64,000 bases of DNA from JAEXZL01 sp049943125 (GTDB lineage: Bacteria; Bacillota; Clostridia; Clostridiales; Clostridiaceae): contig NZ_CP188040.1 of NCBI RefSeq assembly GCF_049943125.1, forward strand, positions 868,001 to 932,000, read 5' to 3'. The translations under genes and the position numbers were made by a program. This document shows, piece after piece, positions 53,436 to 62,157 of this stretch. The notes under the pieces are model-generated. The model made no database searches and was not told the DNA's origin. It saw only the letters and a program-made list of their open reading frames with translations. Position 1 is the first letter of the stretch. Each line of letters begins with the position of its first letter.

Positions 53436-54446
53436 TCATAACTCATAACTCATGTGCCTGTCACCATCCACTAGTTCTTCATAGCTCACCATCCCAGAAA
53501 TTGAGTCCTCCTCCCCAAGACTTGCTGCAGCTGCTGCGCAAGCTAGCTTTAACCCATCCTGAACGGGAAGCTCCTTATATATGGAATATAGCATTCCAGC
53601 ACAAAAAGCATCTCCAGCTCCTACAGACCCCTTTATATATCCCTTAGGAAGGCATAGAGCTTCTGCTTCATAGAAGCTGCCCTTCGAATCCAGTGCCCAG
53701 GCTCCTTGTGGACTATGAATAACTACCAGATCCTTTACTCCTAGATCAATTATTCTTTTAGATATTATTCTTATCTTATCTTTATCTATCTCTCCATTTT
53801 CGTTAAACGGTTCTATGCCAGCAGTTTTCCCTGCTTCTATTTCATTAACTATAAAATAGTTACAGTATTTTAAGCTATAACTAACAAGCTCACTGTAGCG
53901 AGTATTGTCCACACTTACTAAATCTATAGAAGTCTTAATCCCTCTGCCCTGGACTTCTTTTAACAATTTTGCCATGACAGTGCCAAATTCATTGTCCTCT
54001 CTATCAAAGGGAGCCATTAAAAAGGCATAGCCTAAGTGAAATATATCTCCTTTGATTGAAGCTATATCTATATCCTCATAAGAGAAGCCATCACTTACTC
54101 CTCTTGAAAAGAAAAAAGTCCTTTCCCTTGACTTTTCCTCCATCATGGCATCAGTGAAGGCTGTAGCCATATGAGGATATTTAACTATTCCGCTGGTTGC
54201 TATATTATACTCTTCTAAGGCTTTTAACAGATATTCGCCATTTTCATCCTCCCCTATACCACCTATAGCATAGAGGGGTAGTGCTTTATCAATCTTTGCC
54301 AGATTAATTATGGTGTTAGGTACACAGCCACCAACGCTTCTACTTACCTTTTTTATATAAGAAAGCATCCCCTTCTTGGGATACTCCTCAACTACCTTAT
54401 AGTAATCAACTGTCATGGTTCCGGCTATGGATATACCTCTCTTCAT
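53436..54446 (-). CDS. PfkB-family carbohydrate kinase
   Basis: 336 residues, AGGTGAGG ribosome site, overlapping the isomerase gene by 4 bases. Ribokinase-like: N-terminal GISIAGTMTVDYYKVV, GGCVPNTIINLAKI, and the C-terminal anion-hole/catalytic motif GSVGAGDAFCAGM (about residue 285). Substrate unknown; adjacency to the lyxose-isomerase-like gene suggests a ketose or ketose phosphate. The last residues (DRHMSYEL) are encoded by the dispersed repeat, so the natural C-terminus has been altered. Confidence 0.88.
   Translation of the reverse strand: MKRGISIAGTMTVDYYKVVEEYPKKGMLSYIKKVSRSVGGCVPNTIINLAKIDKALPLYAIGGIGEDENGEYLLKALEEYNIATSGIVKYPHMATAFTDAMMEEKSRERTFFFSRGVSDGFSYEDIDIASIKGDIFHLGYAFLMAPFDREDNEFGTVMAKLLKEVQGRGIKTSIDLVSVDNTRYSELVSYSLKYCNYFIVNEIEAGKTAGIEPFNENGEIDKDKIRIISKRIIDLGVKDLVVIHSPQGAWALDSKGSFYEAEALCLPKGYIKGSVGAGDAFCAGMLYSIYKELPVQDGLKLACAAAAASLGEEDSISGMVSYEELVDGDRHMSYEL
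53437..53466. repeat. Dispersed repeat, copy 7 (divergent 5' part)
   Basis: CATAACTCATAACTCATGTG then CCTGTCACCA; two base changes in the first eight positions relative to the other copies. It overlaps the PfkB kinase gene end and is read in a different frame from the VTGT genes. Confidence 0.85.
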
Positions 54447-55138
54447 AAGACCTCACCTGCTGCAGCCTTAGGGTATTCATTTACTAATAAAAACCTCGCA
54501 GCTGTATCTTCAGTTATTTCAGGAAAGCGTGGCTTGTCTTCTAAAAATCTATTGTCCTTGTTATCATCATTGCACTGAGATACCTCACCTACGAGAACTT
54601 GACCATAGCCCTTTTCACCCCAAAAGGAATGGTACTGACCTTGAAGAAGGGTTATGCTCTCTCCAGGCTTAAGTCTTATAACTGTGCCCGCAGGAGCAAA
54701 ATACCTTCTTCCATCGGTGTTAATCTCTATCTCTGTAGTTGCAAGCTTTCCATGGGCTGTGGAATTATATAATTTAATCATCAGGTTTCCACCACCTCGA
54801 TTTATAATGTCCTCAAGCTTATTCCAATGAAAGTGATAGGGAGTAATCTGATTTTCTCTAACGAGCATAATTTTTTCTGCATAGGTTTTTCTGTTATCTT
54901 TTAATGAGGGATTTCCATTCCTCAAAGTAAATAACAGAAGCCCTTCCTTATAAAAATCACCGCTTCCAAAATCCGTTATATCCCAACCTAATCCATTTTC
55001 TCTAAGCTCATCATATTCACTATTTCTGTCCATCCAAGCTTCTGGAGTCCAAAAGGCAAAGGGTGGAAGCTGGAAGGAAGCTTTCTTCATAAACTCAATA
55101 GCTTCCTCAATAAGCTTATTTATTTCTGACCTCCTCAT
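54443..55138 (-). CDS. D-lyxose isomerase-like cupin
   Basis: 231 residues from the ATG at 55138 (AAAGGA 8 bases upstream; an ATG at 55156 lacks a site). Cupin metal motif HFHWNKLEDIINRGGG with a third His in GQYHSFWGEKG, as in D-lyxose/D-mannose isomerases of the EcSI type (about 227 residues). Interconverts D-lyxose and D-xylulose; L-ribose to L-ribulose is an alternative that would feed AraB/AraD directly. It heads the catabolic genes and is 19 bases after the solute-binding protein gene in reverse order of transcription. Confidence 0.82.
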   Translation of the reverse strand: MRRSEINKLIEEAIEFMKKASFQLPPFAFWTPEAWMDRNSEYDELRENGLGWDITDFGSGDFYKEGLLLFTLRNGNPSLKDNRKTYAEKIMLVRENQITPYHFHWNKLEDIINRGGGNLMIKLYNSTAHGKLATTEIEINTDGRRYFAPAGTVIRLKPGESITLLQGQYHSFWGEKGYGQVLVGEVSQCNDDNKDNRFLEDKPRFPEITEDTAARFLLVNEYPKAAAGEVL

Positions 55139-55174
55139 AAAATCAATCCTTTCCATTATTTAAGCTAATGACTT

Positions 55175-56488
55175 CTACTGACTGAGATACTTATTAACCT
55201 TTCTTTGAAGTATCTTTAGGGTGCTCTCAATATTTTTATCCTTTTCGATAATACCCTGTATTTCACTGGTGGCTAAAGAAATAACCTCTTCATATTTAAA
55301 TAGCTTAGGAACTGCAGTACCCTCTTCGATTATTTTGCTAAGAAGCTCATTATCTATTACCTTTTCACTTTCCTCCATGTATTCTTGAAGGATGTTCTCT
55401 GCTTCCTTAGAATCGGTCACTGCCTTTAATACAGAGGCTCCTTGGGAATATCTAAATATATCCATCTGTATTTCTTCATTATAGGTTAATAGCTTTAAGA
55501 ACTCCCAGGCAAGCTCCTCCTCATCACTTCTATTGCTTATTCCCATGAGAAGGGTATTAACCTCAGATACATTATTATAGCCCTTGGCCGCTGGGAGAGT
55601 TATACATTCCCATTGAAAATTCATGTACTTTTTTATTTTATAGGGATAGGTTTTATAGGTTCTATAATCAGAAAAGGGTAAAGGCATGAAGGCTACTCTT
55701 CCACTATCAAAGTCCTCTTGAGTTACCTTTTGATCCTTATTGAGGGTATTAAGCTTCTGTACAAGCCTTACGGACTCAATGACGCTGTCATGGGCTATGT
55801 TTATTCTCATATTTCTTTCATCAAATAATATCCCTCCGCTTGTATACACTGCATCAAGCCAATCATAGTTATACATGCCAAACTGGTCTAGGGTTCCATC
55901 ACCATCTAAATCCTTAGTTACCCTTTCACAAATAGAATAGAAATCCTCCCAGCTCCAATCACTTTTAGGAATATCAATTCCTTCCTTAGAAAGAAGGGTC
56001 TTATTTACAAACATTAAGGTTGGCACTGTTTCGTAAGGAAGGGCATACTGTACTCCTTTATGTTCCCCTGTGTGAAGGGTAGTTGCATAGAACCTTTCCT
56101 TATGAAAGGAGTCATCCTTTTCAATAAGCTCATCTATGTTCTTTAAAGCCCCTAGATTAACTAGCTGATTAAAGTCATCGGACAAAACCATGAACACATC
56201 GGGCTCTTCTCCTAACAAAAGCTTTCTAGAAAGCCATTCAGAATAATCCTCCTTTAGGATTCCACTGTAGTAGCTAACCTTGACATTCTTGTGTTCCTTC
56301 TCAAAGATTCCTATGGCCTTATCTATTATCACATAGCTGTTAGCATTAGCTACCTCCCAATTACTCCCTACAAATATTCCAATTTCTAAGGCTGTAGTCT
56401 TTTTATCAGAGTAATAGTTAACGGAGACATAAACAATAATGATAAACATAGCTATCAGAGCACTTATCTTAATTATTTTTTTAATCAT
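55175..56488 (-). CDS. Membrane-anchored extracellular solute-binding protein (type 1 sugar family)
   Basis: 437 residues. An N-terminal TM (ISALIAMFIIIVYVSV) without lipobox is followed by a UgpB/MalE-like binding domain (ALEIGIFVGSNWEVANA, EPDVFMVLSDDFNQLV). Starts inside the response-regulator stop (4-base overlap), so it is translated with the two-component system. Such anchored binding proteins next to sensor kinases may act as co-sensors, not transporters; no matching permease pair is present. Confidence 0.8.
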   Translation of the reverse strand: MIKKIIKISALIAMFIIIVYVSVNYYSDKKTTALEIGIFVGSNWEVANANSYVIIDKAIGIFEKEHKNVKVSYYSGILKEDYSEWLSRKLLLGEEPDVFMVLSDDFNQLVNLGALKNIDELIEKDDSFHKERFYATTLHTGEHKGVQYALPYETVPTLMFVNKTLLSKEGIDIPKSDWSWEDFYSICERVTKDLDGDGTLDQFGMYNYDWLDAVYTSGGILFDERNMRINIAHDSVIESVRLVQKLNTLNKDQKVTQEDFDSGRVAFMPLPFSDYRTYKTYPYKIKKYMNFQWECITLPAAKGYNNVSEVNTLLMGISNRSDEEELAWEFLKLLTYNEEIQMDIFRYSQGASVLKAVTDSKEAENILQEYMEESEKVIDNELLSKIIEEGTAVPKLFKYEEVISLATSEIQGIIEKDKNIESTLKILQRKVNKYLSQ

Positions 56489-57162
56489 AGCTGCTCCTTA
56501 AGGTCCATTCTGGTTACTCCCCTTTGGATTGCCCATATAGCCAGCTGAGTTCTATCTCTTAGGTTAAGCTTGCTCAAAATAGTACTTAGATAATTTCTTA
56601 CTGTGCCTTCAGAAAAGGATAAAATATCTGCTATTTCCTTATTGGAATAGCCCAGCTCCACCTGTTCTATGATTCGCCATTCTGTTTTAGTAAGCTGCTC
56701 TATCCCTTTATTGAAAACCTCTATGGTAAAATCCAGCTTAGCCATCTTTGAAAAAAGCTTTAATACCTTAGTAGCAATATCAGGATTTATCATTGCCTTG
56801 CCACTGTAAACGGTATATATAGCTTCCACAAGCTCATCCATGGAAACCCCCTTTAAGAGATAACCACTAGCACCATACTTAAGGGCTGAGTATACGTATT
56901 CATCATCATCAAAGGTTGTGAGTATAATGATTTTAACCTCTGGATACAGCTCCTTGATTTTTTTAGTGCATTGGACACCATCCATCTTAGGCATTCGGAT
57001 ATCCATTAAGACCACATCAGGCATATACTTAGCAACTAAATTAAAGGCTTCTATACCATTAGCTGCAGCTCCTGAAATAGATATATTTTCTCTTGAACCC
57101 AAAACAATCTGCAGACTCTGACGAATCAATTCTTGATCATCAGCAATCAGAACCTTAATCAT
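56485..57162 (-). CDS. NarL/DegU-family response regulator
   Basis: 225 residues. Receiver with acidic pocket IADDQE, phosphorylation Asp54 (VVLMDIRMP), switch Thr in ILTTFDD, and Lys in YLLKG. A LuxR-type HTH is at about 160-220 (LTKTEWRIIEQVELGYSNKE). GGGTGAAGCT ribosome site. Pairs with the adjacent histidine kinase. Likely controls the pentose/rbs genes here. Confidence 0.94.
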   Translation of the reverse strand: MIKVLIADDQELIRQSLQIVLGSRENISISGAAANGIEAFNLVAKYMPDVVLMDIRMPKMDGVQCTKKIKELYPEVKIIILTTFDDDEYVYSALKYGASGYLLKGVSMDELVEAIYTVYSGKAMINPDIATKVLKLFSKMAKLDFTIEVFNKGIEQLTKTEWRIIEQVELGYSNKEIADILSFSEGTVRNYLSTILSKLNLRDRTQLAIWAIQRGVTRMDLKEQL

Positions 57163-57166
57163 AGCT

Positions 57167-58501
57167 TCACCCCTGCCTTATAGGTATTTTTGCTGTAACA
57201 GTAAAACCCTTTGACCCTTCAAACCACACTCTGCCCTTCAAGAGCTCTACTCTCTCTGCTATATGTCTTATACCAAAGCCCTTCTTAATAGTCTTGCAGC
57301 CAATGCCATTATCCTTTATTATGAGGGTTATCTCTTCATCCTTCTCACTAATTTGCACCCATATCTCCGTGGCCTTCCCATGCCTGATTGCATTTGTTAG
57401 ACTCTCCTGAATTATCCTATAAATCGTATCCTCTTCATCAGGACCAAACTTAAATCTATTTGATTCCCAGTTGAATACTATATGAGCACCAGCAACAGCT
57501 TCAATCTCTCTTATCATGTTATTTATAGCTGATTCAAGGGATAATCTTTCAAGGGCATCGGGTCTTAGCTTGTTTACTGAACGTCTAACATCCTTTATTC
57601 CCTGCCTGGTTACCTCAGAAATAATCTCCAGCTGTTTTTTTGTGTCCTCCGGGGACTTATCCACTATGGTGATGCAGGCATCTATTCCAGCAGCAATCCC
57701 TGTTAGGGTATGTCCTAAGGTATCGTGTATTTCTCGAGCTAATCTATTTCTTTCTCTTGTCTCACCCATCTTTTCAGTTATAGCAGAATACTGCTTCAGC
57801 TGTTCATTGGCTATTTGTAATTCTTCATTAGATATAGTCAATTTATCATAGAGAGCCTGAACCTCATGTATGGTACCTCTCTGGCTCTGAATCAAGGTAA
57901 TACAGTATAAAATAAACACTGCAATATTAACTGATGAAACAATATTATAAAAGCCTTTTAGATATTGCTGAGATAGTGAATCATAAATGCTAAAATAATC
58001 CTCTAAGGAATAAAGCCTAAAGCTCATAGAGATTAGATCATAATCGGCAATGAGAATACAGATAAGAGTAAATACCATCAACAGATATCTCCATCGATTT
58101 CCCTTAGTATAGGTTATTACATTTGCCATAACTAAAAATAATATCCCATTATAATTAAAATTTAATAAATATATTATCCATATACTACAGAGAAAATCTA
58201 CGATTACGGTACTGTACAAAACCTTTGTGCTATTAGTAAAAATAAATTCTCTAAGTATAAAGGATATTATAAGCAGGAGAAATAGCAGTCCCGATTGAAT
58301 CAGAATCTTAGATGGATTTCCAGGCAAAGCACTAACCTTATTAATAAATTCTCTAGCCATAAATCCTTCAGTGATTCTATTGGTAGTTATATAAATAAAT
58401 ATAGTTATGAAAAATATAGCTATAAAATTTATATTTATTATAAGTATCTTTAAAAGCTTTAGCGAATTATTCTTATCCTGTAGCAAGCTAATTACTCCCA
58501 T
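57167..58501 (-). CDS. Membrane histidine kinase of the DegS/NarX (HisKA_3) class
   Basis: 444 residues. About five to six TM segments (residues 15-190), a coiled coil (about 205-250), HisKA_3 with the phospho-His in LAREIHDTLGHTLTG near 258, and HATPase with IIQESLTNAIRHGKA and IKDNGIGC. No extracytoplasmic sensor domain of size, so ligand information probably comes from the anchored RbsB-like protein encoded immediately upstream (10-base overlap). Confidence 0.92.
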   Translation of the reverse strand: MGVISLLQDKNNSLKLLKILIININFIAIFFITIFIYITTNRITEGFMAREFINKVSALPGNPSKILIQSGLLFLLLIISFILREFIFTNSTKVLYSTVIVDFLCSIWIIYLLNFNYNGILFLVMANVITYTKGNRWRYLLMVFTLICILIADYDLISMSFRLYSLEDYFSIYDSLSQQYLKGFYNIVSSVNIAVFILYCITLIQSQRGTIHEVQALYDKLTISNEELQIANEQLKQYSAITEKMGETRERNRLAREIHDTLGHTLTGIAAGIDACITIVDKSPEDTKKQLEIISEVTRQGIKDVRRSVNKLRPDALERLSLESAINNMIREIEAVAGAHIVFNWESNRFKFGPDEEDTIYRIIQESLTNAIRHGKATEIWVQISEKDEEITLIIKDNGIGCKTIKKGFGIRHIAERVELLKGRVWFEGSKGFTVTAKIPIRQG

Positions 58502-59457
58502 CCATTAATATCAAAGGCACTTAAATTATCCCTGGTTATGAAGGTTACCGGCACCTCAATATATTCCTCTATCTCTTCTCCATTGATGTGTTTATAAGCA
58601 ACATCGGCAGCAATCCTTCCAATTTTACCGGGATATTGACTGCTTGTCCCCGCTAGATAGCCATCTCTCAGCATCATTTTTCCATCGGGGGAACCGTCAA
58701 CTCCATAAATGAGAATATTACTACTCATATGGTGAGATTCTAATGCTGCCAATGCACCTATGGCCGTTGGATCGTTACCACCCATAACCACATTAAAATC
58801 TATTTCAGAGGAAATAATCTCATCCATAACCTCCATGGCTACCTCCAGCTCTCCTGAAGCTGGTTTTTGAGCCACAACCTTAAAGCTTGGATTACCTTTT
58901 ATGGTATCCTTAAAGCCTTTTATCCTTTCAGATATGGAATAAATATCTGGTTCATCTAAGATAACAATATTCCCCTGTGACAAATTAGCCATCATGTCTC
59001 TGGCGCATTGTACTCCTGCATTATAATTATCAGAGATTATTACTGATACTACATAGCTGTAGTCATATACCAAGGTATCTATATTAAATACTGGTACCTC
59101 TGCCTCATAGCAGGCTTTTAGTGCTGGCTCCACTGCCTTCCAATCCACGGGATTCAAGAAAATCGCTTCCACCCCCTCCTCAAGCATTTCGAGGATTTGG
59201 CTGTTTTGCTTTTCTTGATCCTGGGCTGGATCTCTTGTTATCAGTATATCTCCATTGGATTCAACAACTTCCTTTATACCTTCATTTAGGACCTTAAAAT
59301 ATGGATTATTCATGGTCATATAGGTTGCTCCAAATTTTATGGGTTTATCCTTTATGAGCCAATCGCCCCTATATAATATTAAAAATAGAAAAAGAAGAAA
59401 AATTAACTGAAGAGCTACAGCAATTAGAAAGTCTATTCTCTTACTTGAATACTTCAT
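58492..59457 (-). CDS. Membrane-anchored RbsB-like sugar sensor
   Basis: 321 residues, GGAGAG ribosome site. A TM anchor at about 10-30 (IAVALQLIFLLFLFLILY), no lipobox, then a periplasmic binding type 1 domain (KFGATYMTMNNPYFKVLNEG, VFNIDTLVYDYSYV, NDPTAIGALAAL, IYGVDGSPDGK). Close in pattern to the RbsB-like protein at 62158-63141, which points to the same ligand. Overlap with the kinase gene suggests a three-component sugar sensor, as known for XylFII-LytS-YesN in clostridia. Confidence 0.87.
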   Translation of the reverse strand: MKYSSKRIDFLIAVALQLIFLLFLFLILYRGDWLIKDKPIKFGATYMTMNNPYFKVLNEGIKEVVESNGDILITRDPAQDQEKQNSQILEMLEEGVEAIFLNPVDWKAVEPALKACYEAEVPVFNIDTLVYDYSYVVSVIISDNYNAGVQCARDMMANLSQGNIVILDEPDIYSISERIKGFKDTIKGNPSFKVVAQKPASGELEVAMEVMDEIISSEIDFNVVMGGNDPTAIGALAALESHHMSSNILIYGVDGSPDGKMMLRDGYLAGTSSQYPGKIGRIAADVAYKHINGEEIEEYIEVPVTFITRDNLSAFDINGWE

Positions 59458-59526
59458 ATATTCTCTCCTTTATTTTCTATAATTTCAAAATATTATAATT
59501 ATTTTATCATATCTGCTGTAGTTATT

Positions 59527-60528
59527 CTATTCCGTTGCTCTTCTATTCTTTATGAAATCTATAAATACAGCCAGGAGGATCACAGTACCTTTTACTACAT
59601 ACTGCCAGAAGGAATTTACATTGAGGAGGTTCAATCCATTATTTAGCACTCCAATGATAAGTCCTCCGATTATTGTTCCTCCAATTCTTCCAGAGCCACC
59701 GGCCATACTGGTTCCACCTACAACTACTGCAGCAATGGCATCCATTTCTGCCCCTTCCCCAGCAGTTGGCTGTCCTGAGTACATTCTAGAGGCTAGAATT
59801 ATTCCAGCGAGGCCTGCCATGAGTCCAGAGTAAGCATGGACAAAGAACTTAACCTTGGCTACTCTAATCCCTGAAAATACAGCTGCCTGAGCATTACCAC
59901 CCACAGCATAAATATGTCTTCCTATCTTGGTTTTATTCATAATTAAGCCTGTAATTATAAGAACTATAAGTAATATAATTACTGGAGTAGGAATATTACC
60001 AATATAACCAGCTCCAAGAAATTGCCATTCCTTAGTAACTACTCTCACGGGAGAGCCTCCTGTATATACATAGGCAAAGCCCTTGGCTATATTCATTGTT
60101 GCTAGGGTTACTATGAAGGCTGGGATTTTTGTTTTAGATATAACGGCACCGTTGAACATGCCGGCTATAAGTCCCACCATCAAACCCATGATTAAGGCCA
60201 CGGGTAGAGGCAGATTATATCTTACAACTCCTCCTGCAGCAATACAGCCTGATAGGGCTATTATTGAGCCTACGGATAGGTCAATACCCCCAAGAATTAT
60301 TACCATTGTCATGCCACAGGCTAAAAATAGGTTAGAGGATATTTGTCTAAGTACATTGAATACATTTTTTGTGGTTAAAAAGGAAGCCTTCGTCGCTGGA
60401 TTTAGAGAAAGAAAAAGACAAAGGATAAAGAGTGCCACAATTATCCCTAGATTATCCTTAATCCATTGAAGCACGCCATTTTTTATTAAGCCTAAGGGGC
60501 TTTTTTTGTTTACTGTTATCTGCGCCAT
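59527..60528 (-). CDS. rbsC: RbsC-type sugar ABC permease
   Basis: 333 residues, AAGGAGG ribosome site. Eight to ten TM segments with family motifs GMTMVIILGGIDLSVGSIIA and AGLAGIILASRMYSGQPTAG, GGTSMAGGSGRIGGT. Works with the RbsA- and RbsB-like proteins encoded upstream. The symbol reflects family; the sugar may be another pentose than ribose. Confidence 0.88.
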   Translation of the reverse strand: MAQITVNKKSPLGLIKNGVLQWIKDNLGIIVALFILCLFLSLNPATKASFLTTKNVFNVLRQISSNLFLACGMTMVIILGGIDLSVGSIIALSGCIAAGGVVRYNLPLPVALIMGLMVGLIAGMFNGAVISKTKIPAFIVTLATMNIAKGFAYVYTGGSPVRVVTKEWQFLGAGYIGNIPTPVIILLIVLIITGLIMNKTKIGRHIYAVGGNAQAAVFSGIRVAKVKFFVHAYSGLMAGLAGIILASRMYSGQPTAGEGAEMDAIAAVVVGGTSMAGGSGRIGGTIIGGLIIGVLNNGLNLLNVNSFWQYVVKGTVILLAVFIDFIKNRRATE

Positions 60529-60562
60529 TTATATTCCTCCTTATTTCTATAAGCCTCTAATA

Positions 60563-62047
60563 TCACTTAGCTGCTAGCTGCATAATTCTCTCTTGAGTTG
60601 CTTCCTCATGGCTTAAGCACCCAACAACCCTTCCCTGACACATGGCATAAACCCTATCACTCATATTAATTATTTCTGGCAACTCAGAAGAAATCATTAT
60701 TATTGATACTCCTTCCTTTACAAGCCTGTTCATGATAGAGTATATTTCTGATTTCGCTCCCACATCTACACCTCTAGTGGGTTCGTCTAATATTAGTATG
60801 GTGGGATCTGTAGCCAGCCATCTTCCTATCATAACCTTCTGCTGATTACCACCAGATAGCTTGCTTACTAGCTGCTTTTGTGAAGGAGTTTTAGTTCTCA
60901 TGAGATCAATATATTCTTTTGTTATATTCTCTTCTTTTTTCTTATGCACAAATATACCTTTTATAAATTTTGATAGAACCTCTATGGTGGAGTTATATCT
61001 AACACTCTGAGCCATGTATAAGCCTTCGCCCTTCCTATCCTCAGGGACTAAAGCAATTCCATTTTTTATAGCTATGGAAGGACTGCTTATCCTTATCTTC
61101 TTTCCATTGATATATATATCACCACTGTAATCAGGGGTAAGTCCAAAGATGCATTTCATAAGCTCTGTGCGACCAGCTCCTACAAGGCCTGCAAAGCCTA
61201 TAATCTCTCCTCTTCTAAGATTAAAGGAGGCTCCCTGAACCTTCTTCCCATCGGATATATTTTCACAGATAAGGACTACCTCTCCTGGAGTTAAATAGTC
61301 TCTGGTATAATACTTTTCTAGTTCTCGTCCTACCATCATTTTAATGAGCTCATCCTTGGTGGTTTCCTTAACAACCTTTGTCCCTATATATTTACCATCC
61401 CTCAATACCGTTACCCTATCACATATTTCTTCTAGCTCACTCATCTTGTGGGAAATATATATTATTCCTACACCTTTCTTTGTAAGGCTCCTTATGGTAT
61501 CGAAGAGGAAGGCAACCTCCTTATCGGATATGGAGGAGGTCGGCTCATCCATAACCAGTATTTTAGAGTTGTAGGATATAGCCTTAACTATTTCTACCAT
61601 CTGTTGCTGTGCTATTGTCAGGTTTCTCACTAAGGCGTGGGCACTGACATCTATATGATAGTCATCTAGAAGCTTCTGAGCCGCTTGATACATTCTATTT
61701 TTCATTACCAGGTGCCCTTTTATTGGCTCCTTTCCCAAAAAGATATTTTCTGCTACGGTCATGTGGGGAACTAGTACTAGCTCTTGGTGGATTATTGAGA
61801 TTCCACTTTTTTGTGCATCCTCAACATTCTTAATTTCCACTGGTTTTCCATCAATAAATATCTCTCCTCCATCGGAGGTATATATTCCACCTAAGACCTT
61901 GATCAAGGTGGATTTCCCTGCGCCGTTTTCTCCTAAAATCGCATGAACCTCACCATAGCGGAGCTCATAATCCACCCCATCCAGAGCATTGACTCCAGGA
62001 AAGGTTTTAGAAGTATTCTTCATATTAAGCAATGCTTGTGTCTCCAT
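60563..62047 (-). CDS. rbsA: RbsA-type double ATPase of sugar ABC importer
   Basis: 494 residues, two ABC domains. The first has GENGAGKSTLIKVLGG and LVMDEPTSSISDKEV; the second has a degenerate P-loop GLVGAGRTELMKCIFG, LSGGNQQKVMIGRWL and ILDEPTRGVDVGAK. Standard length for RbsA/XylG/AraG. Preceded by a hairpin after the binding-protein gene. Confidence 0.92.
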   Translation of the reverse strand: METQALLNMKNTSKTFPGVNALDGVDYELRYGEVHAILGENGAGKSTLIKVLGGIYTSDGGEIFIDGKPVEIKNVEDAQKSGISIIHQELVLVPHMTVAENIFLGKEPIKGHLVMKNRMYQAAQKLLDDYHIDVSAHALVRNLTIAQQQMVEIVKAISYNSKILVMDEPTSSISDKEVAFLFDTIRSLTKKGVGIIYISHKMSELEEICDRVTVLRDGKYIGTKVVKETTKDELIKMMVGRELEKYYTRDYLTPGEVVLICENISDGKKVQGASFNLRRGEIIGFAGLVGAGRTELMKCIFGLTPDYSGDIYINGKKIRISSPSIAIKNGIALVPEDRKGEGLYMAQSVRYNSTIEVLSKFIKGIFVHKKKEENITKEYIDLMRTKTPSQKQLVSKLSGGNQQKVMIGRWLATDPTILILDEPTRGVDVGAKSEIYSIMNRLVKEGVSIIMISSELPEIINMSDRVYAMCQGRVVGCLSHEEATQERIMQLAAK

Positions 62048-62101
62048 TTAATATATCACCTGCCTCTGCAAATATCCTATTATTGGATGTATAAATTAAA
62101 T

Positions 62102-62153
62102 AAGGCAGCTCCTTATTCTCTTTCAATAAAAGAGTACTTTAAAGAGCTGCCCT
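62102..62153 (-). promoter_or_regulatory. Hairpin between rbsB-like and rbsA-like genes
   Basis: GGCAGCTC (62104-62111) pairs with GAGCTGCC (62144-62151). The position, directly after the binding-protein stop, is typical for stems that protect the binding-protein message and reduce read-through into rbsA. Confidence 0.6.
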
Positions 62154-62157
62154 TATC

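Noticed and set aside
15075..53466. CRISPR array formed by the dispersed repeats
   Set aside because: Copies are kilobases apart, and the only close pair (20697 and 20746) has a 19-base gap containing repeat-like words. No cas genes are present.
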